Part shown: positions 6,386-14,003 of the stretch, piece by piece
How positions within the stretch are numbered: the stretch's first letter is position 1
How the letters are laid out: each line of letters opens with the position of its first letter
Position numbers and translations under genes: made by a program
Source: Bacillota bacterium
Lineage (GTDB): Bacteria > Bacillota > Clostridia > Lachnospirales > Lachnospiraceae
Assembly (NCBI GenBank): GCA_023435645.1
Contig: JAEYRK010000052.1
Location: 1-29,263 of the forward strand
Reading direction: 5' to 3'
DNA: 29,263 bases
Notes under the pieces: model-generated
Database searches by the model: none
Seen by the model: the letters and a program-made list of their open reading frames with translations, nothing else
What the model was told of the DNA's origin: nothing

Positions 6386-7360
6386 CTATAGTAGCTGTGA
6401 TTCGATCTCCTTCGCCAGCTGATCTATAATCTCTTCAACAGCACCCTTCATCGTACATCCGGCTGCCTTAATATGGCCGCCCCCGCCAAAGTGCACTGCT
6501 ATTTTACTTACATTCACATCCCCATTGGATCTCATACTAACCTTATACTCCTCCGGACTGGCTTCATAAAGAAAGATTGCTGCTTCCGTACCCTTCGTTA
6601 CTCTTAATTGATCAATTACACCATCCAGGTCGGAATGACCGGCTTCATAGAATTCCAGCATACTATGGCTAATGGAGGCTACGATGAGCCTTCCGTTCAG
6701 AAGCAGGGTGCTTTCCATCAGACAGCGTCCTAACAGCTGTGTCTGCATAAAGGTTCTGGCATAGAAGGTCTCATCGATCAGCTTTGAAAAGGGAATTCCC
6801 TTATTAATCAGAGCACCTGCTATCCTTAGAGTCTTCTGTGAGGTATTGGAGTGCTTGTACACTCCGGTGTCATGAATCAAACCAACATATAAGCATTCTG
6901 CCACCTGATAGGAGATTTTTTCCTCCTCAAATAGGTCAAACAACACCTCACAGGTGGAGGAGGCATCATCTACGACATGATTTACCTGAGCAAACAGGCT
7001 ATTGCTGACATGATGGTCGATATTAATGGTTTTCTTAGCGGTCTGGAAATATTTCAGTGCATTTCCCAGCCTATCCAGACTACCGCAGTCCAGGGAGATA
7101 AAGAGGTCATATTCCGTTTCAGACTCATAGGAAGGTATGATTTCCTCAGTGCCCTGAAGCACACGGAATTCATTTCCGAAGGGCTCCAGATACACATCCA
7201 CCTGTTCTATCCCAAGCTCCTCCCTATTTTGGTTTAGATACAGAGAGAGTGCTGTGCAGGAACCAACACAGTCTCCATCCGGCCTGATATGGCCGGCAAT
7301 GGCGATCTTCTTCCTGCACTTAACCTCTGCATCTATCTTTTTTAGTGTTATTGAACTCAT
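6386..7360 (-). CDS. nrnA: DHH-family nanoRNase / pAp phosphatase
   Basis: A 324-residue DHH-DHHA1 phosphoesterase of the NrnA type. This family degrades very short RNA and can dephosphorylate 3'-phosphoadenosine 5'-phosphate; related members also cleave cyclic-di-AMP breakdown products. The manganese-binding motifs are intact: HIRPDGD (H24, D28, D30), SLDCG (D91), DHH (115-117) and IHDTG (D164). The DHHA1 substrate motif GGGGH is at 292-296. No extra domains are present. The ATG at 7360 has AAGG six nt upstream. It follows rbfA by 21 nt, the standard Firmicutes arrangement. Confidence 0.95.
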   Translation of the reverse strand: MSSITLKKIDAEVKCRKKIAIAGHIRPDGDCVGSCTALSLYLNQNREELGIEQVDVYLEPFGNEFRVLQGTEEIIPSYESETEYDLFISLDCGSLDRLGNALKYFQTAKKTINIDHHVSNSLFAQVNHVVDDASSTCEVLFDLFEEEKISYQVAECLYVGLIHDTGVYKHSNTSQKTLRIAGALINKGIPFSKLIDETFYARTFMQTQLLGRCLMESTLLLNGRLIVASISHSMLEFYEAGHSDLDGVIDQLRVTKGTEAAIFLYEASPEEYKVSMRSNGDVNVSKIAVHFGGGGHIKAAGCTMKGAVEEIIDQLAKEIESQLL

Positions 7361-7381
7361 GCTGCACCTTATCCTTCCGGT

Positions 7382-7801
7382 TTAGGTCTCTGTTGAATCA
7401 AAATCATCTGTATCCTCTTCGGATTCGAGGTCATCCTCAGTGTCAGCATGACCTTTGTTGACCTCATCGATCAGCTTTGACATCCTGACTCCGTATTCGA
7501 TCGAATGATCGATCAGGAAGGTAAGCTCCGGTGTGTTTCGTAAATTAAGCTTTCTAGCCAGCTGTCCGCGCATGAAGGAGGCTGCGCTCTTTAAGCCCTG
7601 CTTGGTAGCATTCTTTGACTCTTCATCCCCAAGCACACTGATATAAACCTTTGCAGTCTTTAAATCAGGTGATACCTCAACCGCGACAACTGAGGTCATC
7701 GGATTGATTCTGGGATCCTTTATCTCACGGCTGATTAAATTGCTCAGCTCCTTCTGTACCTCAACATTGATTCTGGTGTTCTTAATACTATTTTTTCTCA
7801 T
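7382..7801 (-). CDS. rbfA: Ribosome-binding factor A
   Basis: A 139-residue RbfA, a KH-like 30S maturation factor needed for 16S rRNA 5'-end processing and cold growth. It starts MRKNSIKNTRINVEVQKEL and contains SREIKDPRIN, VSPDLKTAKVYISVLG and the LRNTPELTFLIDHSIEYG core. The C-terminal 25 residues are an acidic D/E-rich tail. The frame is open 19 codons upstream, but GGAGG lies five nt before the ATG at 7801, which also matches family starts. It is followed closely by nrnA and preceded by infB with a 103-nt gap. Confidence 0.96.
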   Translation of the reverse strand: MRKNSIKNTRINVEVQKELSNLISREIKDPRINPMTSVVAVEVSPDLKTAKVYISVLGDEESKNATKQGLKSAASFMRGQLARKLNLRNTPELTFLIDHSIEYGVRMSKLIDEVNKGHADTEDDLESEEDTDDFDSTET

Positions 7802-7904
7802 AACTACCTCCATTCCGCTGTCCATGCTTTGAGAATAAACGGCGTAGACGGTAACCATCCATCATGAATTAAGGTACCGCAATTTTGCTGAAGGTATTCC
7901 CCGA

Positions 7905-10900
7905 TTACCGAGGAACCTCCTGCATAATATATAACTCGACTCTGTCGCCTTCCTTCACGTCATTGAACTTCTCAAATACAAGACCACATTCATAGCCGGT
8001 TGCAACTTCCTTGACATCATCCTGGAAACGCTTGAGGCTGGCCAGTATTCCTTCATAGATCTTTGTATTATCACGATAAATTCGTGCTTTGCTGCCTCTG
8101 ATGATCTTACCGTCCGTTACATAGGAGCCGGCAATGGTACCAACACCGGAAGCTTTGAAGGTCTGGCGAATCTCCGCATGACCAATGATCCGTTCTTCAA
8201 ATACAGGATCCAGCATTCCCTTCATCGCCGCTTGGATATCATCGATTGCATTATAAATCACTCGGTATAATTTGATATCAATCTTCTCGCGGTCAGCTGT
8301 TTCCTTCGCCGCATTATCCGGCTTCACATTAAAGCCGATGATGATTGCATTGGAGGTGCTTGCCAGGATAACGTCGGATTCGTTGATAGCACCAACGCCT
8401 CCATGAAGTACCCTAACTGCCACCTCAGCATTGGAGAGCTTAAGCAGACTCTGCTTCATTGCTTCCACGGAGCCTTGAACATCGGCCTTGATAATCAGGT
8501 TTAGTTCCTTGATATTCCCGGCCTGAATCTGTGAGAACAGACCATCCAGTGAAAGCTTTGCCTTCGTATCGGCAATCAGCTTCTCCTTGCCCTGAGAGAT
8601 ATATGCCTCTGCGATTGTTCTGGCTTCCTTCTCATTCTGAGTGGCTACGAAAATCTCGCCAACATCAGGTACTTCATTGAGGCCTAATATTTCTACAGGT
8701 GTAGAAGGTGTTGCTTCCTTGACTCTTCTACCCTTATCATCCATCATTGCACGGACCTTACCATAGGATGCTCCTACTGCCACATTATCTCCGACATGTA
8801 AGGTACCCTTCTGAACCAGAATCGTTGCCACAGGACCACGACCCTTATCCAGCTCTGCTTCAATGACAAGACCTCTGGCATTACGGTCCGGATTTGCCTT
8901 AAGCTCAGCCATTTCAGCTGTTAAGAGAATCATCTCCAGCAGATGGTCAATTCCTTCCCTGGTATGGGCCGACACAGGCGCAAAGATGGTATCTCCACCC
9001 CAATCCTCTGCAACAAGCTCATATTCTGTAAGCTCCTGCTTTACTCGTTCAATATTAGCGCTGGGCTTATCGATTTTGTTAATCGCTACAATAATCTGAA
9101 CTCCCGCTGCCTTCGCATGGCTGATGGCTTCAATCGTCTGAGGCATTACACCATCATCCGCAGCAACCACTAGGATAGCAATATCCGTTGCCTGTGCTCC
9201 TCTCATACGCATGGACGTAAAGGCTTCATGACCGGGAGTATCTAGGAAGGTAATCTTCTCCCCGTTGATCTCAACGATATAAGCACCGATGTGCTGGGTG
9301 ATACCGCCGGCCTCTCTGGAGGTAACATTGGTTTCTCTGATGGCATCCAGCAGGGAGGTCTTACCATGGTCAACATGACCCATGACACATACAACCGGAG
9401 GACGTTTTGTCATAGTCTCGGGAGCATCCTCCTCTTCCTTCATCAGTTCTTCTACTTCGTTGACCTTAACTTCCTTCTCAGCGATGATTTCATATTCCAG
9501 GGCGATTTCTTCTGCTTCCTCATAGGTGATCTCCTGGTTGATGGAAACCATCTTGCCTGCCAGGAATAATTTCTTAACCAATGCAGAAGCGGGAAGCTTC
9601 ATCTTATCGGCAAGCTCCTTAATGGTTAAAATCTCGGGAAGCGTGATGGTCTTTATTTCATCCTCTTTTACCTGAACCACAGGCTTCGGCTGGATGAACT
9701 GACCCTTTCTGGGTGCAATCTTGTTGATTGCCTTCTCATCAGAATCGATATCCTCATTGGGAATAATACCCCGATCCTTTAATAGTTTATCCTGATTAAC
9801 TCTGTCTCTACTTCTACGATTAACATTCTTCTCAGCAACCTTCTGATCCAAAATCTGTTGGTCAAAATTCTTTCTTTCACCGCCACGGCCGCCGGTGCCC
9901 TTCTTATTGCCCTGACCACGGTTGCCATAGCTCGGCTTATCGTCCTCATCCTTCTGGAAGCCGCCTTCAAAGCCTCGTGGAGCAAAGCCGCCGGATCTCT
10001 GTCCGCCGCCCTGCTGTCCGCCAGGTCTGTTATATCCGCCACCCTGGCCCTGACCATAGGATCTTTGACCATCCTGTCCTCCCGGACGTCCGGTACCCTG
10101 CCCCTGAGGACGGTTGCCGTCTCGGTTATAGCCCTGTCTATTTTGATTATTATAACCGCCCTGACCATAGGATCTCTGTCCGTCTCCAGACGGTCTGTCA
10201 CCGGAGGGTCTGCTCTGGTAGCCCTGACCTCCCTGGTAGCCTTGACGATTACCGCCCTGACCATAGGATCTCTGTCCATCTCCATAGGATCTCTGTCCGT
10301 CTCCGGACGGTCTATCACCGGAGGGTCTGCCCTGATAACCCTGACCTCCCTGGTAGCCTTGACGATTGCCGCCCTGACCATAGGATCTCTGTCCATCTCC
10401 GGACGGTCTGTCTCCGGAGGGTCTGCCCTGATAGCCTTGGCCTCCCTGACCGCCTTGACGATTGCCGCCCTGGCCATAGGATCTCTGTCCGTCTCCGGAG
10501 GGTCTGTCACCGGTAGGTCTTTGGTTTGAATAGGACTGTGTCTGAACACCCTGGCCTGAGCTTCTCTGTCCCTCATAGGACGGCCTATTGTCTCCGGCAG
10601 GTCTCTGGTTCTGTCCGCCTGCATGATATGTCTGGCTCTGAGTTCCTTGGCGCTGTCCGCTCTGACCTACAGGTCTCTGTCCGTCTCCGGCAGGTCTCTG
10701 TCCGGAATAAGGAGTATTGCCTGCATACTGGGTCTGAGAACCGGGACGTCTTCCAGCACCCTGACTGGAAGGTCTCTGTCCATCTCCGGACGGTCTGTTG
10801 TCTCCGGCAGGTCTTTGACCTGAAGAATTACCACTTTGATTCATTCCACTATGCTGCGGCTGATTCCCCTGTCGCATTCCGCTCTGACCAGCGGGTCTCT

Positions 10901-11396
10901 GTCCGTCTCCAGACGGTCTTCCTTCTCCCATAGGTCTTTGTCCTGATTGTGCATTCTGCTGGTTACCACCTGCATGGTAAGCCTGACTCTGTCCACCCTG
11001 ACGTACTCCGCTCTGCGCTGGCCTTGCCTGATTTTCAGCCATGGGTCTGCTCTGTACGGTCTGACCTGTTCTGACCGTACCCTGAGCCGCCTGTGCTCTG
11101 ACCATTCCCTGGGATGCTACAACAGGTCTTGCAGTGGGGGCTCCGGATGTACTCTGCACCGAGGTAGCACGATTTGCATCTGCAACCGGCTTCCTCGCCT
11201 GTGGTGCCTGCCCTTGGGACCCGCCCAGAAAATGATTCTGTACTGCCCTGACCTCATTATCCTCAAGATTTGAGCTGTGGGTCTTCTTCACGCCGAAGCT
11301 CTTCTCAAGATAATCCTGAATATCCTTGCTTTCCACTGTCCTTTTGGCTTGCTCATTTATTAAATTTTTTAATTCAAATACTTTCATTTTCGCCAT
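7905..11396 (-). CDS. infB: Translation initiation factor IF-2 with very long repetitive N-terminal region
   Basis: A 1163-residue IF-2, the GTPase that places initiator tRNA on the 30S subunit. An IF2-N module (residues 1-60, MAKMKVFELKNLI) comes first. Residues about 65-530 are low-complexity and rich in G, Q, R, S, P, D and Y. A second IF2-N module (about 590-645) follows, then the G domain with GHVDHGKT from residue 673, DTPGHEAF, NKID and SAH, and the domain II, C1 and C2 parts. The conserved C-terminal half is complete. The total is several hundred residues longer than B. subtilis IF-2 (about 716), all of it from the N-terminal tract. The ATG at 11396 has GGAGG eight nt upstream; an in-frame codon at 11420 lies before that site and is not used. 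It sits between ylxQ and rbfA as usual. Confidence 0.98.
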   Translation of the reverse strand: MAKMKVFELKNLINEQAKRTVESKDIQDYLEKSFGVKKTHSSNLEDNEVRAVQNHFLGGSQGQAPQARKPVADANRATSVQSTSGAPTARPVVASQGMVRAQAAQGTVRTGQTVQSRPMAENQARPAQSGVRQGGQSQAYHAGGNQQNAQSGQRPMGEGRPSGDGQRPAGQSGMRQGNQPQHSGMNQSGNSSGQRPAGDNRPSGDGQRPSSQGAGRRPGSQTQYAGNTPYSGQRPAGDGQRPVGQSGQRQGTQSQTYHAGGQNQRPAGDNRPSYEGQRSSGQGVQTQSYSNQRPTGDRPSGDGQRSYGQGGNRQGGQGGQGYQGRPSGDRPSGDGQRSYGQGGNRQGYQGGQGYQGRPSGDRPSGDGQRSYGDGQRSYGQGGNRQGYQGGQGYQSRPSGDRPSGDGQRSYGQGGYNNQNRQGYNRDGNRPQGQGTGRPGGQDGQRSYGQGQGGGYNRPGGQQGGGQRSGGFAPRGFEGGFQKDEDDKPSYGNRGQGNKKGTGGRGGERKNFDQQILDQKVAEKNVNRRSRDRVNQDKLLKDRGIIPNEDIDSDEKAINKIAPRKGQFIQPKPVVQVKEDEIKTITLPEILTIKELADKMKLPASALVKKLFLAGKMVSINQEITYEEAEEIALEYEIIAEKEVKVNEVEELMKEEEDAPETMTKRPPVVCVMGHVDHGKTSLLDAIRETNVTSREAGGITQHIGAYIVEINGEKITFLDTPGHEAFTSMRMRGAQATDIAILVVAADDGVMPQTIEAISHAKAAGVQIIVAINKIDKPSANIERVKQELTEYELVAEDWGGDTIFAPVSAHTREGIDHLLEMILLTAEMAELKANPDRNARGLVIEAELDKGRGPVATILVQKGTLHVGDNVAVGASYGKVRAMMDDKGRRVKEATPSTPVEILGLNEVPDVGEIFVATQNEKEARTIAEAYISQGKEKLIADTKAKLSLDGLFSQIQAGNIKELNLIIKADVQGSVEAMKQSLLKLSNAEVAVRVLHGGVGAINESDVILASTSNAIIIGFNVKPDNAAKETADREKIDIKLYRVIYNAIDDIQAAMKGMLDPVFEERIIGHAEIRQTFKASGVGTIAGSYVTDGKIIRGSKARIYRDNTKIYEGILASLKRFQDDVKEVATGYECGLVFEKFNDVKEGDRVELYIMQEVPR
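10165..10520 (-). repeat. 96-bp in-frame tandem repeat inside infB
   Basis: The block beginning ccataggatctctgtcc recurs at 10165, 10261, 10378 and 10474. The spacing is exactly 96 bp, except that one copy carries an extra 21-bp duplication at 10282 (96+21). Each unit encodes 32 residues containing RPSGD, DGQRSYGQ, GNRQG and GQGYQG; the 21-bp insert adds one DGQRSYG. All lengths are multiples of three, so copy-number change keeps the frame. Looser copies continue on both sides (RPAGD, PSGDGQR). It is coding DNA, not CRISPR: there are no unique spacers. Confidence 0.9.
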
Positions 11397-11416
11397 ACTT
11401 ACTACCTCCGTATCTA

Positions 11417-11734
11417 TCACTGCATCATTTTTAGTTGCTTTTCAATTGCATCAGCCAAGCCTCGATCTAGCACAGCCAAAGAAGCCCGAAATTCTTTGCC
11501 CATGGAATGGCCTAACTCCGTCTTGTTACCAAAAAAGTAAATTGGCACTTTATAATAAGTACACATATTGGTAAACATTTTCTTCGTATTGTCTGATGCA
11601 TCCTCCGCTACAATCACAAGGGCCGCTTTATGTTCTTTCACTGCTTTTTCCGTGGAGAATTCGCCGCTCACAATATTCCGTGATTTCGTTGCTATTCCAA
11701 ACAGATTAAATATTTTCTTTACTTCCGGATTCAA
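11417..11734 (-). CDS. ylxQ: YlxQ, L7Ae-family RNA-binding protein
   Basis: A 105-residue L7Ae/L30e-fold protein, the usual partner upstream of infB in Firmicutes; members bind kink-turn-like RNA. Typical features are FNLFGIATKSRNIVSGE near the N-terminus, AALVIVAEDASDNTKK, YYKVPIYFFGNKTELG and the C-terminal ASLAVLDRGLA. The start is a TTG at 11734 with GGAG 10 nt upstream; no internal ATG keeps the conserved N-terminus. It overlaps the 3' end of ylxR by 29 nt and ends 20 nt before infB, indicating tight translational coupling. Confidence 0.92.
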   Translation of the reverse strand: MNPEVKKIFNLFGIATKSRNIVSGEFSTEKAVKEHKAALVIVAEDASDNTKKMFTNMCTYYKVPIYFFGNKTELGHSMGKEFRASLAVLDRGLADAIEKQLKMMQ

Positions 11735-11993
11735 GCAATCCCAACTCCTTCTCCAATGCTTCTACTATTTCTTTTGGAATCGCTGTCTTCAATGAGCGTT
11801 CCAGACCCTTCGTCTTGTTAGCCTTCTGCAGGCACGATACCTGGCAGCAGATATATGCGCCTCTGCCATTTTTCTTACCGGTAGCATCTATGACGATTTC
11901 ATCCTCCGGAGTCTTCAAGATTCGGATCATTTCCTTCTTGGTCTTCATCTCTCCGCATCCGGTACACATTCTTAACGGTATTTTTTTTGCCAA
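11706..11993 (-). CDS. ylxR: YlxR family RNA-binding protein (RnpM)
   Basis: A 95-residue protein of the YlxR family, reported in B. subtilis as an RNase P modulator (RnpM). The family signature is clear: PLRMCTGCGEMKTKKEMIRI, then GKKNGRGAYICCQVSCLQKA and RSLKTAI. Two cysteines in CTGC and two in CCQVSC could bind metal. The start is a TTG at 11993 with AAGGA about 11 nt upstream; a nearby ATG at 11998 is out of frame. It begins 14 nt after nusA and overlaps ylxQ. Confidence 0.93.
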   Translation of the reverse strand: MAKKIPLRMCTGCGEMKTKKEMIRILKTPEDEIVIDATGKKNGRGAYICCQVSCLQKANKTKGLERSLKTAIPKEIVEALEKELGLLESGSKENI

Positions 11994-12007
11994 ATCATAT
12001 CACATCC

Positions 12008-13066
12008 TTAATATCCCATGCTCTGGGATTCACTCTTGATGTCTATCTTAAAACCAGTCAGCTTAGCGGCCAGTCTTGCATTCTGTCCTTCCTTACCGAT
12101 GGCAAGGGAAAGCTGATAATCAGGTACAATTACTCTTGCACTTTTTTCATATTCATCCACCGTAACGGATACAACCTTTGCCGGGCTCAGTGCATTTTCA
12201 ATCAGCTGTGCCGGATCATCGCTCCAGTTGATGATGTCAATCTTCTCATCCCTGAGCTCGCGAACAATCGCATTTACTCTGGCACCGTTCATTCCTACAC
12301 ATGCACCAACGGCATCCACATCCGGATTATTGCTCCAAACAGCCATTTTGGTTCTGGAGCCTGCCTCACGGGCAATGCTCATGATTTCCACGGTTCCATC
12401 CTGAATCTCTGTTACTTCTGCTTCAAATAAGCGTTTCACCAGCTCCGGGTGGGTTCTGGATACGGATATTCTGGGTCCCTTGGTGGTATCCTTCACCTCA
12501 AGGACATACAGCTTGATTCGATCGGTCGGCCGGAAAATCTCTCCCCTTACCTGTTCATTTTCGCTTAAAATGGCATCCGCCTTACCCAGATTTATGCTTA
12601 CATTATTTCCTACATAACGTTGTACAATACCGGTAACGATGTCCTTTTCCTTGCTGCTGTACTGCTGATACAGAACCTTTCTTTCTTCCTCGCGGATCTT
12701 CTGAACCACTACCTGCTTCGCTTTCTGAGCAGCGATACGGCCGAAATTCTTCGGTGTAACCTCAACTCCTACGAAATCACCCAGCTCGTTGATAGGGTCC
12801 TTCATTTTAGCTTGAGCCAGGCTGATCTGCATCACCGGGTCAGTCACTGTCTCCACAACTTCCTTCATGGCATAAACACCTACTTCACCGGTCACTCGAT
12901 CAATATTCACCTTAATATTATCCGCTCTGCCAAAGTTATTCTTACATGCAGCCACCAGTGAATTCTCAAGAGCCTCCAATAAAATATCCTTACTGATATC
13001 CTTTTCCTTCTCGATCTGATTTAAAGCCTCAATCAATTCCCTTCCTGCATCTAATTTTGCATCCAT
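12008..13066 (-). CDS. nusA: Transcription termination/antitermination factor NusA
   Basis: A 352-residue NusA, which binds RNA polymerase and nascent RNA to modulate pausing, intrinsic termination and rRNA antitermination. The N-terminal polymerase-binding domain comes first (EKEKDISKDILLEALENSL). An S1 domain follows (IVTGIVQRYVGNNVSINLG), then KH1 (GACVGMNGARVNAI) and KH2 (LSLAIGKEGQNARLAAKLTG). It ends shortly after KH2 like other Firmicutes NusA, without the acidic repeats of proteobacteria. The ATG at 13066 follows a consensus AAAGGAGG, but the gap is 13 nt, longer than ideal. A TTG at 13036 with AGGA upstream would give a start closer to many homologues. Its leader carries the triplicated hairpin element. 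Confidence 0.97.
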   Translation of the reverse strand: MDAKLDAGRELIEALNQIEKEKDISKDILLEALENSLVAACKNNFGRADNIKVNIDRVTGEVGVYAMKEVVETVTDPVMQISLAQAKMKDPINELGDFVGVEVTPKNFGRIAAQKAKQVVVQKIREEERKVLYQQYSSKEKDIVTGIVQRYVGNNVSINLGKADAILSENEQVRGEIFRPTDRIKLYVLEVKDTTKGPRISVSRTHPELVKRLFEAEVTEIQDGTVEIMSIAREAGSRTKMAVWSNNPDVDAVGACVGMNGARVNAIVRELRDEKIDIINWSDDPAQLIENALSPAKVVSVTVDEYEKSARVIVPDYQLSLAIGKEGQNARLAAKLTGFKIDIKSESQSMGY

Positions 13067-13075
13067 TTTCTTTTC

Positions 13076-13133
13076 AAATCCTCCTTTAATAAGTACGACA
13101 TATAAAAAACTACATAGGAGGATTTTTCCTCCT
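13076..13133 (-). promoter_or_regulatory. Possible anti-Shine-Dalgarno switch before nusA
   Basis: Read 5' to 3' on the minus strand: AGGAGGA (13133-13127), a four-A loop, TCCTCCT (13122-13116), about 30 nt, then AGGAGGATTT (13085-13076), the nusA ribosome site. The segment AAATCCTCCT (13125-13116) is perfectly complementary over 10 bases to that ribosome site and over 7 bases to the upstream AGGAGGA. The two pairings exclude each other, as expected for an on/off translational switch. The complementarity is seen directly; the function is inferred. Confidence 0.4.
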
Positions 13134-13230
13134 TCTAAGTTCTAAACTTTTGATCAACTACATGGGAGGTATTGCCTCCCCTTTAACTATCTCTGTTAAA
13201 AAAACTACATAGGAGGTAGTATCCCCCCCT
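13104..13230. repeat. Triplicated 47-48-bp hairpin element between rimP and nusA
   Basis: ACTACAT followed by a GGAGG-containing inverted repeat occurs three times, at 13109, 13157 and 13204 (steps of 48 and 47 bp). The hairpins are AGGAGGA-TTTT-TCCTCCT (13116-13133), GGGAGG-TATTG-CCTCCC (13164-13180) and a degenerate GGAGG-TAGTAT-CCCCC (13212-13227). On the transcribed minus strand each reads CCTCC, then ATGTAGT, and two run into a T-tract. The paired arms differ between copies but stay complementary, suggesting the structure is maintained. Confidence 0.75.
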
Positions 13231-13334
13231 GACCTGCATTTGAAGCATACATCAACCTATATAAGATGGAATTCAACTGCAGTTTATATAAAAAATTCTT
13301 ATACTACAAGGAAAGTCTTTGAACATCTGACTGT

Positions 13335-13802
13335 TTAGAAGTCAAAGGTCAACCTGACCATGGCGATATCAGCTCTTCGTAGCTCCAACAAAGAACCATC
13401 CTCCAGCTCCAGTGTCAGCTTCTCAGCATCAAAGGCTTTGAGGATTCCGATCCATTCCTTCCTCTTATTCAAGGGCTTGTAGAGCTTTATTTCCACTTCT
13501 TCTCCAATGCTTCTCTCAAAATGTCTATCCCTCTTCAGCTGTCTTCCCAGTCCGGGAGAACTAACCTCCAGAATATAGGCATCCGGAATGAAATCCGCCT
13601 TATCCAGAAGATCACTCAGGGCTCTGCTGACAAGCTCACAGTCATCCACAGTAATGCCACCCTCTTTGTCAATGTAGGCACGGAGGAACCAGTTTCCGCC
13701 TTCCTTAACATACTCCACATCATACAGTTCAAATTGATTTGCATCCAAAACCGGTGTTAATAGTTTTTCCGTCCTTTGCTCATAATCTTCGTGCTTTGCC
13801 AA
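13335..13802 (-). CDS. rimP: Ribosome maturation factor RimP
   Basis: A 155-residue RimP, needed for 30S assembly. It shows LLTPVLDANQFELYDVEYVKEG, then IDKEGGITVDDCELVSRALS, YILEVSSPGLGRQLK and a C-terminal Sm-like domain (GEEVEIKLYKPLNKRKEW and following). The frame is open to a TTG at 13838 and an ATG at 13832, but neither has a ribosome site. I prefer the TTG at 13802: AGGG stands six nt before it and the resulting N-terminus, MAKHEDYEQR, looks like that of relatives. It is the first gene of the operon with a promoter about 160 nt upstream. The 3' spacer to nusA (268 nt) holds the triplicated element. Confidence 0.95.
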   Translation of the reverse strand: MAKHEDYEQRTEKLLTPVLDANQFELYDVEYVKEGGNWFLRAYIDKEGGITVDDCELVSRALSDLLDKADFIPDAYILEVSSPGLGRQLKRDRHFERSIGEEVEIKLYKPLNKRKEWIGILKAFDAEKLTLELEDGSLLELRRADIAMVRLTFDF

Positions 13803-13911
13803 ATCTTTCCCTACTTTCAAAGTAATTTTCATATTCAACCATTTATCTTGGTGACTATCAATGTTCGTAATTGTCTTTCATCGATCCGATGCTTCGCAAT
13901 ACAAAACATAA

Positions 13912-13931
13912 GAGTGGACTTTCGTCCACTC
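13912..13931 (-). promoter_or_regulatory. GNRA-capped hairpin in the rimP leader
   Basis: Minus strand GAGTGGAC-GAAA-GTCCACTC: a perfect 8-bp stem with a GAAA tetraloop, followed by a loosely T-rich stretch. It lies downstream of the rimP promoter, about 25 nt into the leader. It may be a weak terminator/attenuator for the operon, or the displaced terminator of the gene ending at 14004. The tail is too broken by other bases to call it a strong terminator. Confidence 0.45.
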
Positions 13932-13962
13932 CTTAATAGTCTTATCCTATAGCACATTTGTT

Positions 13963-13991
13963 ATTATATCAAATAAAACCAATAATTGCAA
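13963..13991 (-). promoter_or_regulatory. Promoter of the rimP-nusA-infB operon
   Basis: Minus strand TTGCAA (13991-13986), exact 17-bp spacer, perfect TATAAT (13968-13963). It begins 13 bp after the stop of the preceding gene. The predicted leader to rimP is about 150 nt. Confidence 0.75.
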
Positions 13992-14003
13992 GGATAATTT
14001 TTA

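Noticed and set aside
10165..10520. Regular repeats suggesting a CRISPR array
   Set aside because: The units are contiguous, in frame with infB and lack unique spacers; the 96-bp period encodes 32 residues.
9779..10933. Several long overlapping open frames on both strands inside infB (for example 9779-10624 minus, 9858-10529 plus, 9977-10516 plus, 10526-10933 plus)
   Set aside because: They are stop-free shadows of the repetitive G/Q/R/S-coding DNA of infB. Their products are themselves low-complexity repeats with no family motif.
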